A DNA stretch of 64,000 nucleotides from Roseomonas gilardii subsp. gilardii (GTDB taxonomy: Bacteria > Pseudomonadota > Alphaproteobacteria > Acetobacterales > Acetobacteraceae), in NCBI RefSeq assembly GCF_023078375.1, contig NZ_CP095554.1:186001-250000 (forward strand), read 5' to 3'. Made by a program: the position numbers and the translations under genes. Positions within the stretch are counted from its first letter, which is position 1; each line of letters starts with the position of its first letter. Shown one piece after another: positions 46,177-56,389 of this stretch. Below the pieces are notes generated by a model. That model ran no database searches. It was not told the origin of the DNA and worked only from the letters and a program-made list of their open reading frames with translations.

Positions 46177-47052
46177 TCAGAGCCGCTTCTCGAAGAAGGT
46201 GTCCGGATAGGGGTCGTCGTTGAAGCGCGGGATCTCCTTCCAGCCGCTGCCGCGGTAGAGCTGCATGGCCTCCGGCAGTGCGCGGTTGGTGTCGAGGCGG
46301 AGGACGGCGATCGAGAGTTCGCGGGCGGCGGCCTCGGCGGCCTCCATGAGGCGCCGCGCGACGCCCAGGCCGCGCGCGGCGGGCGAGACCCAGAGGCGCT
46401 TGATCTCCGCCCATTCCTTGCCCGTGCCCTTGAGCCCGACGCAGCCGAGGGGAAGGCCGTCCGACATGGCCAGGAAGAAGCCGCCCCGGGGCCGGATCAT
46501 GTCGGTGGCCTCGGGGTCGCGGGAGAGCGAGACGTCGAAGCCCCTCTCGAAGCGGCGGCCGAGTTCGGCATAGTACTCGCCGAGGCAGTGACGCGCGGCC
46601 TCGCCACGGGGGTCGGCTTCCTCGATGACGAGATCGTCCCGGCCCAAGGCGACGGCGACGATGTCCATGGCCTGGAGCAGTGCCTCGGCCCTCGGGGTGC
46701 GGGCGAGCAGGGACGCGGCCCGGTCGTTCGAGATTTCCTCATAAGCCGCGAATTCCTGCTCGCCCGCCCCGGTCAGCCGGGCGATGCGGCGTCGGGCATC
46801 GGCGGGGTGCGGACCGGTGGTGACGAGGCCCTCTTCCTCCAGGCTGCGGAGCAGACGGCTCATCAGGCCGGAATCCAGGCCCAGATAGTCGCGGATCGCG
46901 GCCACATCCGTGCGGCCATGGCCAATGGCGTTGAGCACGCGGGCCGCGCCGAGCGGGCGGCCACGGCCGAGAAAGGACGTGTCGAGCGCCCCGACCTCCC
47001 GGGTGACGGCACGGCTGAAGCGGCGGAAGCGGCTGATCGGGTCGAGGGGCAT
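46177..47052 (-). CDS. MarR-GNAT fusion: regulator and acetyltransferase
   Basis: 291 residues. The N-terminal MarR winged helix covers about 1-140 (RVLNAIGHGRTDVAAIRDYL, GLDSGLMSRLLRSLEEEGLV). A GNAT domain covers about 145-291 (EIKRLWVSPAARGLGVARRL as the acetyl-CoA loop, AVLRLDTNRALPEAMQLYRG, SGWKEIPRFNDDPYPD). Such fusions are presumed to couple transcription control with acetylation of a small molecule or protein. A 14-bp palindrome ends 5 bp upstream of the start codon and is a likely autoregulatory site. Confidence 0.9.
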   Translation of the reverse strand: MPLDPISRFRRFSRAVTREVGALDTSFLGRGRPLGAARVLNAIGHGRTDVAAIRDYLGLDSGLMSRLLRSLEEEGLVTTGPHPADARRRIARLTGAGEQEFAAYEEISNDRAASLLARTPRAEALLQAMDIVAVALGRDDLVIEEADPRGEAARHCLGEYYAELGRRFERGFDVSLSRDPEATDMIRPRGGFFLAMSDGLPLGCVGLKGTGKEWAEIKRLWVSPAARGLGVARRLMEAAEAAARELSIAVLRLDTNRALPEAMQLYRGSGWKEIPRFNDDPYPDTFFEKRL

Positions 47053-47057
47053 GATGT

Positions 47058-47071
47058 CTGACTTTAGTCAG
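47058..47071. promoter_or_regulatory. Palindromic operator before the MarR-GNAT gene
   Basis: CTGACTTTAGTCAG, a perfect CTGAC / GTCAG dyad, begins 5 bp upstream of the MarR-GNAT start codon and overlaps where its ribosome binding site should be. Position and symmetry fit MarR autorepression. Confidence 0.6.
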
Positions 47072-47214
47072 ATAAGTTCCGGCGTCAATCGGGCTGGATC
47101 GAGGTGACGCTCCGTGGCTGGCCATTGGTCGCTCAACCCCATCATCGGCTCCTCCTTCCGCTGCCATCCTGGGGCCGAGACGTTGCTGGGCGGCCGCTCC
47201 GCCGTCATCCCGGG

Positions 47215-47552
47215 CTCGACACCAACCTGCGCATCCGGGTGCTGCGCGACCACCTGGCCGGCCTGCGGGAGCGCTTCAACGCCGAGGCCGAGGCGCTCTG
47301 CACGTCGGACGTGGTGCTCTACGGAGCGGAATGCTCGGCCAGGCCCGCGGAAGTACGCAGGGAGGTGGAGCGCCTCGCGGCCCGGCTGGGCGTGCTGCCC
47401 TTCGACGGCGATGCGGCGGGGTGATCGGCCCCTATGACCTGATGGTCGCCGGCCGTGCGCGCAGCCGCGGGCTGGTGGTGGTGACGGGCAACCTGGGCGA
47501 GTTCGGCCGGCTGGAGGGGCCGCGCTGCGAGGACTGGTTGGCAGGGGCGTGA
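47215..47552 (+). pseudogene. Decayed PIN-domain toxin gene (vapC remnant)
   Basis: Frame one gives LDTNLRIRVLRDHLAGLRER and LYGAECSARPAEVRREVERL ... GVLPFDGDAA; a second frame continues IGPYDLMVAGRARSRGLVVV then TGNLGEFGRL and CEDWLAGA. Together these are a VapC RNase with the first acidic residue (LDTN) and the C-terminal GPYDLM...TGN motifs, but the true N-terminus is missing, and about 15-20 residues plus the frame are lost between the parts. No vapB antitoxin remains upstream. It separates the MarR-GNAT gene from cas3. Confidence 0.8.
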
Positions 47553-47609
47553 AGATCCCTAACCCAGATCGCAACGGACAGGTTTGTTCCCAGGGTGTTA
47601 TTGTCACTC

Positions 47610-50285
47610 ATGAAGCTTTCATCACTCTGGGGAAAAGCTCGTCCTGCCCTCGGCGCGGCCGTCGCGGCTCACCCCCTTCTGGCTCACTCCCTTGATGTCG
47701 CCGCCGTCGCGATGCTCCTGCCGGACGCAGATCGGCTGAGTATCGACAGACGATGCCTGGGCTTCCTTGTGGCCCTGCACGACATCGGAAAGATCTCGCG
47801 GGCCTTCCAGGCGCAAGCGTCCGATCATTGGCCCGATGCTCTCCTTGGTCCTCTGCCTGGATCTGTTCCGGGCTTCCCACACGACGCCATGGGCCTGCAC
47901 CTCCTTGCCAGCACCTTGCGGGCGGAACTGACGCCAGCCTTCCTGCCAGACGCCAAGGGACGGCGAAGCTGGCCCAATCCCCTGTTGCATGCCCTGGCAG
48001 GGCATCATGGCCGTCCAGCCGATCTCGCACGCACTCCCGGCGAAACCGAACTCGGACCCCAGGCGACCGCCGCGGCGAAGGCTTTTGTTGTCGCCATGCT
48101 GGATGTCTTCCGGCCGCCACCTCTCCCCTGGCCGGGCGGAGATCGCGCCGTGGAACGCCTGGGCTGGCAACTGGCCGGCCTCGTCACCCTGTCGGATTGG
48201 ATCGGTTCCCGGCAGGAGTGGTTCCCCTATGCGGCGCCAGAGGCGCTGGACGATCCAGCTGGCTACCTTTGGAATCAAGCTCTGCCGCGTGCGGCGCGTG
48301 CGATCGAGGTGGCAGGGCTGGGCAGCGCCAGGGTGGCACCCTTCGGCGGCGTGCGACGCCTGTTCCCTGGCATCCACCAACCCACCCCTGTCCAGGCTTG
48401 GGCGGAAACCGCGCCACTGCAGCCCGGCCCGCTCCTGGCCGTGATCGAAGACATGACGGGCAGCGGCAAGACCGAGGCGGCGCTGACCCTGGCTCATAGG
48501 CTCATGGCGGGCGGGCGGGCCGACGGACTGTTCCTCGCCCTCCCGACCATGGCGACCGCCGGGGCCATGTTTGGTCGCCTGGCCGGGGCCTACCACCGGC
48601 TCTTCGCGGTCTCAGCGCAACCCTCCCTCGCCCTGGCGCATGGCCGTGCCGATCTCGATCCACGCTTCCGCGCCGCCATCGCCCGCGAGGACGACATGGC
48701 CGCAGCACCCGACCGTGGCCGCGCCCCCTCCGATCCCGCAGACGAGACAGCCGAGGCACATTGCGCCGCCTGGCTGGCTGATGATCGCCGCCGCGCCCTG
48801 CTGGCCCAGGTGGGGGTGGGAACGATCGACCAGGCCTTGCTGTCGGTGCTGCCGGTGCGCCACGCGGCGCTGCGGCAGCGCGGACTGGCCGGCAAGGTGC
48901 TGATCGTGGACGAGGCCCATGCCTTCGACCCCTACATGAATCGCGAATTGCGGGCATTGCTTCGCTTCCACGCGGCGTTGGGCGGCTCGGCGATCCTGCT
49001 CTCAGCTACCCTGCCGAGGGCGGTGCGGCAGGGGCTTGTGGACGCCTTCCGCGAGGGGCTGGAGGCGTCGCGCACCGCGCTCTCCGCCACGGCCTACCCG
49101 CTGGCAACGCTCGTGAGCGCTTCGGATGCTATCGAGACGCCCTGCGCCCCGCGCGAAGGCCTGCCGAGGCGTGTCGCCATCACCCGCCTGCCCGATCAGG
49201 CAGCATCGATCGTACGGATCGCGGAAGCCGCGTCGGCCGGTGCCGCCGTGGCCTGGGTCCGCAATACCGTGGACGATGCGATCGCGGCGGCGGCCACGCT
49301 GCGCGCACAGGGCCTCGACCCGATCCTGTTCCACGCCCGCTTCGCCATGGTGGACCGTCTGCGGGTGGAGGCAGAGGTGCTGCGCCGCTTCGGCCGCGAC
49401 GGTGACCCGGCGGGGCGGCGCGGTGTGCTGGTGGCGACCCAGGTGGTGGAGCAGTCGCTCGACCTAGATTTCGACCTGCTGGTGACGGATCTCGCGCCGA
49501 TGGACCTGCTGATCCAGCGCGCCGGGCGGCTATGGCGGCATGATCGCGGCCCACGCCCGGTGCCGGGACCGGAACTGCTGGTGATCTCGCCCGAGCCGGT
49601 GGCGGAACCGCCCGTCGGGTGGCTGCGCGACGCCCTGCCGGGCACGGCGGCGGTGTATCGCGATCCAGCCTTGCTGTGGCGTACGGCGCGTGAGGTGTTC
49701 GGGCGCGGTGCGATCGTGACGCCCGATGACATGCGGCCGCTGATCGAGGCGGCCTACGACCGGGATTCCCCCGGCTCCGTCCCGCCCGCCCTGACCCGTG
49801 CCGCGGAAGAAGCGGAGGGGAAGGCGCATTCCGCCACCGGCCTGGCAGCGCAGAACGTGTTGGACGTGTGGAAGGGCTACAAGCGCGAGCACGGCGCCTG
49901 GGAGCCCGACACCCGAACGCCGACGCGGCTGGAGGAGCGGGAGACGGTGACGCTGCGCTTGGCGGTGGTCCGGGACGGGGTCGTGGTGCCCTATGCCGAC
50001 GACCTCGACCTGCGAAGGGCATGGGCACTGTCGGAAGTCAGCGTGGCGCGCCACCGCGTCGCGGCCTGTCCGGTGCCGGTGGGGCTGGAGGCAGCGGTTG
50101 AGAAGGCAAAAGCGAGCTGGGGGCGGTGGGAGCGGGAGTCGCCACGGCATCTGCTGGCGGTGTTGACAGAGGATGGCTGCATTGATGCCGTTTCAGAGGC
50201 GGGCGCCTTGGTCAGCCTGCGGTATGGAAAAACCTCGGGCCTGACGTGGGAGGGTGCTGGAAGGAATGATTCCGATGCGGATTGA
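47610..50285 (+). CDS. cas3: CRISPR-associated nuclease-helicase Cas3, type I-E
   Basis: 891 residues. An HD nuclease domain begins the protein (AHSLDVAAV with H26, and LHDIGK with H57-D58), with GHHGRP further on. The SF2 helicase has MTGSGKTEAAL, DEAHAF, LSATLP, VATQVVEQSLDLDFD and LIQRAGRLWRH, and a C-terminal accessory domain follows. It unwinds and degrades DNA once Cascade has bound a target. It opens the cas operon. The ATG at 47610 is preferred to a GTG 15 nt upstream. Intact reading frame throughout. Confidence 0.96.
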   Translation: MKLSSLWGKARPALGAAVAAHPLLAHSLDVAAVAMLLPDADRLSIDRRCLGFLVALHDIGKISRAFQAQASDHWPDALLGPLPGSVPGFPHDAMGLHLLASTLRAELTPAFLPDAKGRRSWPNPLLHALAGHHGRPADLARTPGETELGPQATAAAKAFVVAMLDVFRPPPLPWPGGDRAVERLGWQLAGLVTLSDWIGSRQEWFPYAAPEALDDPAGYLWNQALPRAARAIEVAGLGSARVAPFGGVRRLFPGIHQPTPVQAWAETAPLQPGPLLAVIEDMTGSGKTEAALTLAHRLMAGGRADGLFLALPTMATAGAMFGRLAGAYHRLFAVSAQPSLALAHGRADLDPRFRAAIAREDDMAAAPDRGRAPSDPADETAEAHCAAWLADDRRRALLAQVGVGTIDQALLSVLPVRHAALRQRGLAGKVLIVDEAHAFDPYMNRELRALLRFHAALGGSAILLSATLPRAVRQGLVDAFREGLEASRTALSATAYPLATLVSASDAIETPCAPREGLPRRVAITRLPDQAASIVRIAEAASAGAAVAWVRNTVDDAIAAAATLRAQGLDPILFHARFAMVDRLRVEAEVLRRFGRDGDPAGRRGVLVATQVVEQSLDLDFDLLVTDLAPMDLLIQRAGRLWRHDRGPRPVPGPELLVISPEPVAEPPVGWLRDALPGTAAVYRDPALLWRTAREVFGRGAIVTPDDMRPLIEAAYDRDSPGSVPPALTRAAEEAEGKAHSATGLAAQNVLDVWKGYKREHGAWEPDTRTPTRLEERETVTLRLAVVRDGVVVPYADDLDLRRAWALSEVSVARHRVAACPVPVGLEAAVEKAKASWGRWERESPRHLLAVLTEDGCIDAVSEAGALVSLRYGKTSGLTWEGAGRNDSDAD

Positions 50286-50341
50286 CGTTCCGTAATTCGC
50301 TCTCCAGCCTCTACAGGAACGGCGAATCCTGTGGAGGAACA

Positions 50342-51978
50342 GTGGAGCCCCAGAACACAGCGTTCCCAGCCACGCTTTTCAACCTCCTCGCTGCCACTTG
50401 GCTCCCGGTCCTGCGCCGCAGCGGCGCGCGGGACACCATCCGCCCTGCTCAACTCACAGACCGCATAGCCGAGGACCCCGTTGTGGCCCTCGACTGGCCG
50501 CGTGCCGACTTCCGCGTGGCCGGGCTGGAATTCCTGATCGGCCTGCTGTCCACCGCCTTCCCACCCGCCGAGCACAATGACTGGCTGGACGGCTGGGACA
50601 CACCGCCGACGCCGGAGGAACTGGACGCGGCCTTCGCGCCGATCGCGCACGCCTTCGATCTCGACGGCCCTGGCCCGCGCTTCCTGCAGGACCGCGAGGA
50701 ACTCGTCTCCGATTCCGAGCCCGTGGAACGGCTGCTGATCGAGAGCCCCGGCGGTAGCACCATCAGCAAGAACACCGATCTGCTGGTGCGCCGCAACCGC
50801 TTTGCCGCGCTCGGTCGCCCCGCGGCGGCGATGGCGCTCTACACCTTTCAGTCCTGGGCGCCGGCGGGGGTGCCGGCAACCGCACCGGGCTGCGCGGTGG
50901 CGGCCCGATGGTGACGCTGGTGGCGCCCGGCAAGGCGGAGACGCTGTGGCACCTGCTCTGGGCCAATGTCCTGGTGGGGGAAGCACCGGCACCGGAGGAC
51001 CTGCCGCGCGTCTTTCCCTGGCTGGCACCAACCATCACCTCCGAGGGCGCGACGGTGGTGGTGCCCGAGGGAAACGCCCATCCGCTGCAATGCTGGTGGG
51101 GGATGCCGCGCCGCATCCGCCTGGACTTTGCTGCCAGTGCTACGCCGATGCCCTGCGGTCTGACCGGCGCGCCCGACGCAGTGCGCGTCACCGGCTGGCG
51201 GCAGCGGCCGCGAGGGCCGAACTACGCCGCCTGGGGCGGCCGCCACCCCCTGACACCACACTACCAGCTCAAGCCCGGCAGTGAGGTACTGCCCCTGCAC
51301 CCGCAACCCGGCGGCATTGGCTATCGTCACTGGCTCGGCCTGGTGACGGAGGGTGATGGCGGGCTGCGTACCCCGGCTGCGGTCGTCACCGCCTGGCGAC
51401 GCACGGGTCGGCGTGCCACTGACCTCAGCCCGCACACCCGACTGCTCGCCGCCGGCTACGACATGGACAACATGAAGGCCCGCGGCTTCGTGGAGAGCGA
51501 GATGCCGTTGCCCGGCGCCTCTGATCCAGAGGCGCAGGACGAGCTCGCACGGGCCCTGGTGCGCTCGGCCGACCTCGTGGCCGGAGCGTTGCGGAACGCG
51601 GTGCGTCAGGCGTTGTTCTCGGCCGGCGCCACGGTGAAGCTCGATGCCGAACTCCTGGCCAGCCAGCGGGAACGGCTCTGGGAGCGTACCGAGCCCGCCT
51701 TCTTTGCCGCGCTGCTGCACCAGGGCGAGGAGCCGGAGGCAGACGCGAAGACCCGGTGGCTGCGCCTGCTGCGCGAGGTGGCGCTGAGCCTGTTCGACGA
51801 GGCCGCACCGCTTCGTCCCGAGACCAGCATGGCATCGGCCGCTCCACGCATCGCCGCCGCGCGCCGTCGCCTGCTCTTCGCCCTGACAGGCTTCGGCAAG
51901 GACGGCGCCGCGCTGTTCGGGATCCTTGGCCTGCCCCTGCCGGTTCCGGCGGCCCAGAAGAAGAGGAATGCCCCGTGA
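50342..51978 (+). CDS. casA: Cascade large subunit Cse1/CasA (Cas8e), frameshifted as sequenced
   Basis: From a GTG at 50342 with GGAGG 5 nt upstream, the N-terminal half (LFNLLAATWLPVLRRSG, LDWPRADFRVAGLEFLIGLL, ALYTFQSWAPAG) runs to a G5 tract at 50866-50870. There the frame breaks; the rest (MVTLVAPGKAETLWHLLWAN to 51978) is in another frame. One more G restores 545 residues and the conserved GGAGNRTGLRGGGP junction, the loop region of Cas8e that helps recognise the PAM. Loss of this subunit would disable target search, so the break matters for function if real. Its stop overlaps the cse2 GTG. Confidence 0.93.
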
Positions 51979-52520
51979 CCCGCGATGAGAAGGTTTCCGC
52001 CGCCACCGCCTGGTGGCGTGACCTGCAACCCGACCCGCCGCGCCGCGCGGGTGACCGTGGTGCCCTGGCTCGCCTGCGCCGCTGCGGCAGCGTCGCGGAC
52101 GCGATGAACGAGACCGCCACCATCGACCTCGCCCGTCGCTGCGACGTCCGCCACCCTGATGCCCTGGTGGAGGTGGCCTTGACCGCCGCCGTGCTGGCGC
52201 ATCTGCGGGAGGACCGACCAGGAATGACCGTGGCGCGGCAGATCGGCCCGCAGGGCGGGCCGGAGGCGCTGGAGACCGCCCTGATGAAGCCGCTGCGCTT
52301 TCAGCGGCTGATGACGGCCGTTACGCCGGACGAGCGGCTGGCCGCGATGCGGCGCCTTGTCGCGCTGGCCGGCGGCGCGCTCAACCTGCGTGACCTGTCC
52401 GCGGCACTGCTCGACTGGACAGAGGATCGCCGCCGCCGCTGGACCTATGACTACTGGGGCGTCGGCCAGCCCGCCGCCCGTACCCCGATGACCGCGCCCA
52501 ACAAGGACGATGCCGCATGA
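51975..52520 (+). CDS. casB: Cascade small subunit Cse2/CasB (Cas11e)
   Basis: 181 residues from GTG 51975 (GTGA overlap with cse1). All-helical and basic, with the Cse2 features AATAWWRDLQPDPPRRAGDR, GALARLRRCGSV, and C-terminal LRDLSAALLDWTEDRRRRWT then YDYWG. Two copies line the belly of Cascade and hold the displaced strand. The stop overlaps the cas7 start as ATGA. Confidence 0.93.
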   Translation: MTRDEKVSAATAWWRDLQPDPPRRAGDRGALARLRRCGSVADAMNETATIDLARRCDVRHPDALVEVALTAAVLAHLREDRPGMTVARQIGPQGGPEALETALMKPLRFQRLMTAVTPDERLAAMRRLVALAGGALNLRDLSAALLDWTEDRRRRWTYDYWGVGQPAARTPMTAPNKDDAA

Positions 52521-53593
52521 GCCGCTTCCTGCAGCTCCACCTCCTCACCTTCTTTCCGCCCGCCAACCTCAACCGCGACGACACCGGACGGCCCAAGACC
52601 GCCGTGGTGGGTGGCGCCACGCGATTGCGCCTGTCCTCCCAGGCGCTCAAGCGCGCCTGGCGCACCTCCGAGGTCTTCGCGGAGGCGCTGGCGGACCATA
52701 TGGGCCACCGCACCCAGCGCCTGGGTGAGGATGTGCTGGACCACCTCAAGGCGGGCGGCATGGCGGAGGACAAGGCGGTGGCCGTCGCCCGTGCCGTCGC
52801 CGGCGTGTTCGGCAAAGTGAAGGACGCGAAGGACAAGAACCCCGCGCGCATCGAGCAGCTCGCTTTCGTGGCGCCCGAGGAGCGCGCGGCCGCTCTGGCG
52901 CTGGCCGACCGTGCCCTTGCCGGGGAGAAGGTGGACGAGGCTGCTGCGAAGGCGGCCGGCCTGCTGCGCCGCACGGATACGGCGGCCGACATCGCGCTCT
53001 TCGGCCGCATGCTGGCGGACAGTCCGGACTATAACCGCGAGGCCGCGGCGCAGGTGGCGCACGCCATCACCACCCATCGCGTCACGGTCGAGGACGACTA
53101 CTACACCGCCGTGGACGACCTGAAGCGCCCGAGCGAGGATGCGGGCGCCGGCTTCCTCGGCGAGGCCGCCTTCGGCTCCGGCGTGTTCTACCTCTATCTC
53201 TGTGTCGACACCGCGCTGTTGGCGCGCAATCTCGGCGGCGATGCGGCGCTGGCCGCCACTGCCCTCGGCGCGCTGGCCGAGGCGGCGGCGACCGTCGCGC
53301 CCCGCGGCAAGCAGAACGCCTTCGCCGCGCATGGCCGCGCCGGCTACGTGCTGGCCGAGCGCGGCGCTCGCCAGCCGCGGACGCTCGCCGGCGCCTTCGC
53401 CAGCCCCGTGGAGCCGGAGGATAGGCACGGCCCTGACAGCATAGGCGGCATCATGGGCGCCTCGATCGCCCGGCTGCGCGCCTTCCGCGCCGCCCTCGAC
53501 AAGGCCTACGGCAGCGCCGCCGAGGCTTCGGCCGAGATGGTGGTGGGCGGCGAGGGCACGCTGGCCGACATCATCGCATTCGCGCGCGGCTGA
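52517..53593 (+). CDS. cas7: Cascade backbone subunit Cas7e (Cse4/CasC)
   Basis: 358 residues. FLQLHLLTFFPPANLNRDDT and LRLSSQALKRAWRTS at the N-terminus are the family hallmarks; FGRMLADSPDYNREAAAQVA, HAITTHRVTVEDDYYTAVDD and KQNAFAAHGRAGYVLAERG follow. Six copies form the crRNA-binding filament. Start overlaps cse2. Intact. Confidence 0.96.
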   Translation: MSRFLQLHLLTFFPPANLNRDDTGRPKTAVVGGATRLRLSSQALKRAWRTSEVFAEALADHMGHRTQRLGEDVLDHLKAGGMAEDKAVAVARAVAGVFGKVKDAKDKNPARIEQLAFVAPEERAAALALADRALAGEKVDEAAAKAAGLLRRTDTAADIALFGRMLADSPDYNREAAAQVAHAITTHRVTVEDDYYTAVDDLKRPSEDAGAGFLGEAAFGSGVFYLYLCVDTALLARNLGGDAALAATALGALAEAAATVAPRGKQNAFAAHGRAGYVLAERGARQPRTLAGAFASPVEPEDRHGPDSIGGIMGASIARLRAFRAALDKAYGSAAEASAEMVVGGEGTLADIIAFARG

Positions 53594-53597
53594 GCCG

Positions 53598-54365
53598 GTG
53601 TCCGCTTATCTCACCTTCGCCCTCGTCGCGCCCCTCGCCTCCTTCGGCGGCATCGCGGTGGGGGAACGGCGCGGAGGCTGGGACCGCCCGGCGCGTTCGG
53701 CCGTGCTCGGCCTGCTTGGTGCCTGCCTCGGCGTGGAGCGCGAGGACGATGCGGGACAGGCGGCGCTGGCCGCGGATTACGGGCTGGCCCTGCTCTGCCA
53801 CGCCCCTGGCCAGCTCCTGCCGGACTATCACACGGCCCAGATGCCGCCCGCCGCGCGCAACCGGCGCTTTGCGACCCGGGCAGAGGAACTGGCCTCGCGG
53901 GACCTGAACACGGTCCTGTCCCGGCGGGACTACCGCAGCGGCGCCTGGCATCTCGGCGCCCTGTGGGCTCGGAGGGAGGAACCACGCTGGCCGCTGGAGC
54001 GGCTGCGGGAGGCCATGGAACGGCCGGCCTTTGTGCCTTATCTCGGCCGCAAGTCCTGCCCGCTGGGCCTGCCGCTCGCCCCTGAGGTGACGGAGGCGGA
54101 GAATCCCGTGGCGGCACTGGAGCACCGCCACGCCGAGGGGCCGGAGGCGCGCTTGCTCCTGCCCCAGACCGGCTGGCGCGAGGTTCCCCTCCGCGGCACG
54201 CTGGCCGACCAGCCCGCCGATCCGCTGATCGTGCTCGACGCGGCCGATGCGGGAGATGGCCCGCGCCTGCTGCGGGTCGAGATGCGGCGCGACCAGCCGC
54301 GTTCCCGCCGCCGCTGGCAGTTCGACCTGCGGCCGGAAGCCGTGCTGCGCGGGACGGCGACATGA
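53598..54365 (+). CDS. cas5: Cascade subunit Cas5e (CasD)
   Basis: 255 residues from a GTG 5 nt after the cas7 stop. RAMP fold: LTFALVAPLASFGGIAVGER, GWDRPARSAVLGLLGACLGV and YHTAQMPP; C-terminal RPAFVPYLGRKSCPLGLPLA. It caps the 5' handle of the crRNA. Its stop overlaps the cas6e start (ATGA). Confidence 0.95.
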   Translation: MSAYLTFALVAPLASFGGIAVGERRGGWDRPARSAVLGLLGACLGVEREDDAGQAALAADYGLALLCHAPGQLLPDYHTAQMPPAARNRRFATRAEELASRDLNTVLSRRDYRSGAWHLGALWARREEPRWPLERLREAMERPAFVPYLGRKSCPLGLPLAPEVTEAENPVAALEHRHAEGPEARLLLPQTGWREVPLRGTLADQPADPLIVLDAADAGDGPRLLRVEMRRDQPRSRRRWQFDLRPEAVLRGTAT

Positions 54366-55061
54366 GCGGGCCCCTGGGGGAGCTCTGGCTGTCCCGCATC
54401 CGGCTGCGGCAGGAAGCGCCGGTCGCGGCGCTGGCGCGGCTGCTGGTGCCGGAGGGAACGGGACCGCGGGCCGCGGCAGGGCACCATCTGATCTGGTCCG
54501 TCTTCTCTGACGGGCCGGAGCGTCGCCGCGACTTCCTGTGGCGGGAGGAGGCACCGGGCCGCTTCCTCGCCCTCTCCGCCCGTCCTCCCGAGGACGCCAC
54601 CGGCCTCTTCGCGCTGGAAAGCCGTCCCTTCGCGCCGGTCCTGGCACCCGGCGACCGGCTGGGCTTCGCGCTGCGGGCCAACCCCGTGGTGTCCCGCCCC
54701 GCCGGACCGGGCCGGCGAGGCCAGCGGCACGACGTGGTGATGGACGCTCTGCGCCAGGTGCCGCCAGGGCCGGGGCGAGCCGAAGAGCGGCCTGCGAAGG
54801 TCATTGAGGCTGGGCGTGCCTGGATGGCGAGGCAAGGGGATCGGCATGGCTTCCGCCTGAATGGGGATGTGGCGGTGGATGGCTACGAGCGCCGGCAGGT
54901 GCCGCGAGAGGGGGTGGAGCAGCGGTCTTCGGCGTGTTGGAGTTCGAGGGCACGCTGACGGTAGAGGACCCGCCGCGCTTCCTCTCTGCCATTGCCACCG
55001 GCTTCGGCAAGGCTCGTGCCTTCGGTCTCGGCCTGATGCTGATCCGCCGCGCCAGGCCCTG

Positions 55062-55062
<1 letters not shown>
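54362..55062 (+). CDS. cas6e: crRNA endonuclease Cas6e (Cse3/CasE), frameshifted as sequenced
   Basis: The frame from ATG 54362 gives LWLSRIRLRQEAPVAALARL, GHHLIWSVFSDGPERRRDFL and FALRANPVVSRP, all typical, then breaks at a G5 run (54910-54914) and would stop at 54958. One added G gives 233 residues, joining PREGGGAAVFGVLEFEGTLT to the glycine-rich RNA-binding end GFGKARAFGLGLMLIRRARP. Cas6e cuts the pre-crRNA at each repeat hairpin; the conserved histidine near residue 26-42 region (GHH) is present. The stop overlaps the cas1 start (TGATG). Confidence 0.92.
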
Positions 55063-56340
<1,278 letters not shown>

Positions 56341-56389
56341 CTTCTTTGACAGCAGAATAAAACCATCGAAACAGCCACTTACAGGAAGA
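56341..56389 (+). promoter_or_regulatory. CRISPR leader
   Basis: 49 bp between the cas2 stop and the first repeat, the only AT-rich part of the region (AGCAGAATAAAACC). It contains TTGACA at 56346-56351, a good -35 box, with no convincing -10 at standard spacing. Repeat orientation and the cas genes place the leader here. It is short, so part of the leader function may lie in the cas2 3' end. Confidence 0.7.
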
